A program made the translations under genes and the position numbers. Below, piece after piece: positions 61,150-64,000 of a DNA stretch of 64,000 nt. The notes below the pieces were generated by a model that saw only the letters and a list, made by a program, of their open reading frames with translations, was not told where the DNA came from and did not search any database. Position 1 is the stretch's first letter; each line of letters starts with the position of its first letter. The DNA comes from CAYJGJ01 sp964367585 (GTDB lineage: Bacteria; Bacillota; Clostridia; Peptostreptococcales; Anaerovoracaceae). The stretch lies in NCBI GenBank assembly GCA_964367585.1, contig CAYIYH010000001.1:614138-678137 (forward strand). The letters are read 5' to 3'.

Positions 61150-63132
61150 GTGCATAACATCTTAATCATCATACCCGCATATCAGCCAACAAAAAAATTG
61201 ATAACGTTGTTAGAAGAGCTTAAGGAAAATGGATTTTACAATATCGTTATCATAGACGACGGAAGTGATGCTACTTGTTCGCTTGTATTTACAGAAGCAA
61301 AGAAACTTGGATTCTTGATTCTAAAGCATGAAAAGAACAAAGGCAAAGGTGCGGCACTTAAAACAGGAATTAAATTTGCTATCGATAATTTAGATATTTC
61401 GCATGGATTTATTACAGTGGATGCTGATGGACAACACAAGGTTTGTGATATTATTAAAGTGGCAAACGCATTAAAATCTAATTCGAACTCACTAATACTT
61501 GGTGTGCGTGAATTCGGAGTGAAAAACGTACCACTTAAAAGTTATTTAGGAAATAAAATAACTTCTCGTGTATTTAAATCATGCACCGGCATTTCATGTA
61601 AAGACACGCAAACAGGCTTGCGAGGAATACCTGCAAGCCTTATTGAAACAGCCTTAAAAACTGAGGGATTTCGATATGAATATGAATATCATTTTCTCCA
61701 AGACGCAGTAAAGCAAACTAGTCTTTACACAGTTGAAATAGAAACAGTATATTTCGACAACAATAAACAATCCCACTTTCACCCTATCCATGATTCCCTT
61801 TTAATATATCAGAAACCATTAAAATTCATTGCAAGCTCTTTAATAGGTTTTTTGACAGATATTATTTCTTTTACAGTGATTTTACATTTACTATCACTCT
61901 ATTCGTTAGAAAATATATTAATTGCTACTCTTATATCAAGAGTTTTATCCGGAGTAGTCAATTTTATAATAAATAAAAAGTCTGTTTTTTGCTTGCAAAG
62001 CAGTGTGATATATAGTTTTACAAAATACATCTTGCTCTTTTTATTTATTATGGTTAGCAGTGCAGTTTGTACAACTGGGCTTGACATATTATTTGAAAAT
62101 GCCGTACTATCTAAAATCATTGTAGATATAAACTTGTTTTTCTTTAGCTATTCCGTTCAGAAAAACTGGGTATTTGTCAAAAAAATGAACAGAAATCAGA
62201 CATCCAAGGTTTGGAAATCATGTGCTACACTGTTCTTTATCGTCTATGTTAGTTTTACCCTGCTAAGTAGATTTGTTATTGCTCAAAATATTATTGATTT
62301 AGATGAGATAAGTGAAGAAAACTTTACCCAAGAAAATATTGCTTCTGACGAATATAATGAAGATAATACTGGTATTTCGTTCGAAAATAGTGAACCCCTT
62401 ATAACAGAAACGAGTTATATCGACGAAAATATACAAGTTTCTATAACTACAATTAGGGAGTATGATACGGACATATATATCGCAGATATTATTGTAAATG
62501 ACAGTTCATATCTAATGACAGGACTTGCTGAAAACTCTTTTGGTACAAATGTAAATGAAAAAACATCTGTCATCGCTGAGGAAAATAATGCAATTATAGC
62601 AATTAATGGAGATTATTATGGGTTTAGAGATTATGGGTATGTAATGCGCAATGGATATCTATACCGAGAAATTGAAACACCTGGCGGTAATGAATCTTTA
62701 GTTATATTTTCCGATGGCGACATGCAGATAATAAATGAAAGTGATGTTTCGGCAGAAGAACTTGCGGAACTTGGTGCAGTACAAATTTTTTCATTTGGCC
62801 CAGGACTGATTTCTGACGGAGAGATTGCTGTTACTGAAGAAAGCGAAGTTTATCGTGAAGATGAAAACAATCCGAGAACTGCAATAGCTATGATAGAATC
62901 AAATCATTATATTTTCATGGTTGCAGATGGTAGAACTAATGCTAGTGAGGGATTATCACTATATGAGATGGCACAAGTTCTATCTTCTTATAACTGTGAA
63001 ATGGCATATAATTTAGATGGTGGTGGTTCAGCTACTATGGTTTTTATGGGTGAAGTAATTAACTTCCCAACTACAAATGGCAGGGATTACAAGGAGAGGA
63101 GCGTGAGTGATATTGTCTACATCGGTCAATAG
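61150..63132 (+). CDS. Glycosyltransferase family 2 / GtrA / phosphodiester glycosidase fusion
   Basis: 660 residues. Residues 1-215 are a DPM1-like family 2 glycosyltransferase (VIIDDGSD, ITVDADGQH, CKDTQTGLRG). Residues 225-345 are a GtrA-type four-helix membrane domain (LIGFLTDIISF...NFIINKKSVF). One further helix (about 358-378) leads to an outer phosphodiester glycosidase domain of the NAGPA type (about 405-660; AINGDYYGF, YNLDGGGSATMVF). The start is GTG at 61150, 5 bases after AAGGAGG. The first two parts make and move polyprenyl-phosphate sugars. The third cleaves sugar-phosphodiester bonds outside. Having all three in one chain is unusual. Confidence 0.88.
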   Translation: MHNILIIIPAYQPTKKLITLLEELKENGFYNIVIIDDGSDATCSLVFTEAKKLGFLILKHEKNKGKGAALKTGIKFAIDNLDISHGFITVDADGQHKVCDIIKVANALKSNSNSLILGVREFGVKNVPLKSYLGNKITSRVFKSCTGISCKDTQTGLRGIPASLIETALKTEGFRYEYEYHFLQDAVKQTSLYTVEIETVYFDNNKQSHFHPIHDSLLIYQKPLKFIASSLIGFLTDIISFTVILHLLSLYSLENILIATLISRVLSGVVNFIINKKSVFCLQSSVIYSFTKYILLFLFIMVSSAVCTTGLDILFENAVLSKIIVDINLFFFSYSVQKNWVFVKKMNRNQTSKVWKSCATLFFIVYVSFTLLSRFVIAQNIIDLDEISEENFTQENIASDEYNEDNTGISFENSEPLITETSYIDENIQVSITTIREYDTDIYIADIIVNDSSYLMTGLAENSFGTNVNEKTSVIAEENNAIIAINGDYYGFRDYGYVMRNGYLYREIETPGGNESLVIFSDGDMQIINESDVSAEELAELGAVQIFSFGPGLISDGEIAVTEESEVYREDENNPRTAIAMIESNHYIFMVADGRTNASEGLSLYEMAQVLSSYNCEMAYNLDGGGSATMVFMGEVINFPTTNGRDYKERSVSDIVYIGQ

Positions 63133-63535
63133 AGGCGCTATACAAAGATTTTATTTAAATAAAAGAGTTCTACCTTATTGCTTCATAACATTGTTTTGCT
63201 TGTTGTTTTCTTTTATTTATGCGCAGTTTTCTCATGGAGTGAGTTCTCCTCACATGACATATCTTTTTCTTTATCCGCTGTTTCTTGGAGTTTTTGTCGG
63301 ACTACTATTATTTGCTTTTGAAAAAAAGAGCATAGATTATTTCTGGCAATCACATTTTTATCATACCGGCGTCACTGCACTTATTTTAGCTTCACTACTA
63401 AGAGGTGTGTTTGATATTGCAGGAACAAATTCTCTTTACCAAACTGCACTAACAATAGGTGGAACAGTTATGGTATTTTGTGGTGTTATTGGCTTTGCCG
63501 TTTCTAAAATAAGACAGGGCTTAATTAGAAGATGA
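63107..63535 (+). CDS. Small integral membrane protein of unknown function
   Basis: 142 residues with four hydrophobic segments (about 22-42, 52-72, 85-103, 112-132). The start is GTG at 63107, after GAGAGGAG, overlapping the end of the glycosyltransferase fusion gene by 26 bases, so coupled translation is likely. I do not recognise the family. It may be a partner of the sugar system. Confidence 0.7.
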   Translation: MILSTSVNRGAIQRFYLNKRVLPYCFITLFCLLFSFIYAQFSHGVSSPHMTYLFLYPLFLGVFVGLLLFAFEKKSIDYFWQSHFYHTGVTALILASLLRGVFDIAGTNSLYQTALTIGGTVMVFCGVIGFAVSKIRQGLIRR

Positions 63536-63575
63536 ACTTTTAATACTCCGAATAGAGAACGCCTATTTAAAAAAT

Positions 63576-63666
63576 TAAGGAGATGCCAAAAGAAAATTCC
63601 AATAATGCTGAGGACATAGGTGGATATAGTCCAAGTAGTGGTGGGGGAGAAGCAAGTACGAAAGGC
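63576..63666 (+). pseudogene. Deleted fragment of a copy of the gene at 57313
   Basis: 63576-63600 (TAAGGAGATGCCAAAAGAAAA) matches 57510-57534, and 63601-63666 (AATGCTGAGGACATAGGTGG...) matches 57764-57829. The roughly 230 bases between are missing. In the parent the joined points share the 9-base direct repeat AAAATGGTG (57536-57544, 57764-57772), which explains the deletion. Confidence 0.75.
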
Positions 63667-63724
63667 GAATGAAATTAACATAAAAGAAATGATGGCACTT
63701 TATTAGTCAATTTGGATTCGAAAA

Positions 63725-63754
63725 AAGTCCGCCTTGTGATAACAAGGCGGACTT
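63725..63754 (-). terminator. Rho-independent terminator for the minus-strand surface protein gene
   Basis: AAGTCCGCCTTG (63725-63736) pairs perfectly with CAAGGCGGACTT (63743-63754). On the minus strand TTTTTT follows. It ends the gene that enters from the right edge. Confidence 0.85.
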
Positions 63755-63809
63755 GAATGTTTTATTACAGATAGTTTTTATCTACTTCGATTTAAACTTG
63801 CGTTGGAAT

Positions 63810-64000
63810 CTATGCAATCTTCCTTTTCTTTACTGTTATGTATATTCCCCCTAGTGAAATCAATGCCCCCATCGCAATCGCCATTAGTCCGTATATGTTA
63901 GTATCGTCTCCTGTCGCAGGTCCTGGCACTATCGCTCCTGCTACGACAGTAAAGCTTGCGCTAGCTGTTCCATAGGTATAATTGGTTATTTCTATAGAGT
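63810..64000 (-). CDS. C-terminus of a cell-wall-anchored surface protein (partial)
   Basis: 63 residues to the TAG at 63812-63810. The order is a short beta segment, the sorting-like motif VPGPATGDD, a membrane helix (NIYGLMAIAMGALISLGGIYI) and a basic tail KKRKIA. This is a sortase signal in which PATGD replaces LPxTG. The gene continues beyond the right edge, and the terminator at 63725-63754 follows it. Confidence 0.75.
   Translation of the reverse strand, partial: SIEITNYTYGTASASFTVVAGAIVPGPATGDDTNIYGLMAIAMGALISLGGIYITVKKRKIA

Noticed and set aside
1..64000. tRNA or rRNA genes and CRISPR arrays
   Set aside because: No cloverleaf with a TTCGAATC-type arm, no conserved rRNA segments and no regularly spaced direct repeats were seen. 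The repeated hairpins are irregularly placed and lack unique spacers of constant length.

Overview
The window reads as a chromosomal stretch of an anaerobic, low-GC Clostridia-type Firmicute. Supporting signs are the tmk-holB-ricT block, strong AGGAGG ribosome sites with frequent TTG and GTG starts, an arginine deiminase pathway, an [FeFe]-hydrogenase-like sensor, and a bile-salt-hydrolase-like enzyme that hints at a gut or host habitat. An amino-acid-fermenting lineage is likely. The species cannot be named from the sequence alone.

Region 1-12 kb: a small ferredoxin-domain protein and an MFS transporter are followed by a minus-strand nitrogen-catabolism locus. It holds arcB, arcA and arcC, a YfcC-type carrier, an opine dehydrogenase family enzyme, an ornithine cyclodeaminase family enzyme and, last, a sigma-54-dependent activator. 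A well-formed -24/-12 promoter lies ahead of the carrier, with three palindromic activator-type sites (core TTCTCAtaaTGAGAA) 60-160 bp upstream of it.

Region 12-24.5 kb: a complete Mrp-type Na+/H+ antiporter operon with fused A and B subunits lies behind a DUF1836 regulator. Housekeeping genes follow (murA, ricT, holB, tmk, plus a 49-residue membrane peptide missed by length cut-offs), then a MATE pseudogene with an internal deletion.

Region 24.5-46.6 kb is rich in signalling and transport. It holds a hydrogenase-like sensor fused to GGDEF, an SDR enzyme, a response regulator with HD-GYP, a 1206-residue hybrid kinase, an NhaP antiporter, the bile-salt-hydrolase-like enzyme, a CHASE-GGDEF protein, a TetR-controlled MacB/FtsX-type ABC system, MATE and ABC exporters, an ECF S component paired with a P-loop kinase, and an alkyltransferase.

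Region 46.6-60.8 kb is a defence-type accessory island. A six-gene operon runs hsdM, hsdS, DUF3644 (HEPN-type), hsdR, a helical unknown and a zinc-ribbon unknown. Divergent from it are a DUF2089 protein and a broken DUF7662/GIY-YIG gene. Further on are an unknown gene whose 3' end is fused to a remnant of the DUF2089 gene, an AAA/DUF4143 ATPase, a lipoprotein and a dead alpha/beta hydrolase. The last 3 kb hold a glycosyltransferase-GtrA-phosphodiester glycosidase fusion and the end of a cell-wall-anchored protein.

A dispersed family of hairpin-forming repeats (modules TTTAAATCGAGG, GTCCGTGCC-GAAGACTG, GAGAGGCGATTAGCCTCTC, CGTGCCGTGG-TATA) recurs through the window, in the arc locus, beside the MATE pseudogene and in the accessory island.
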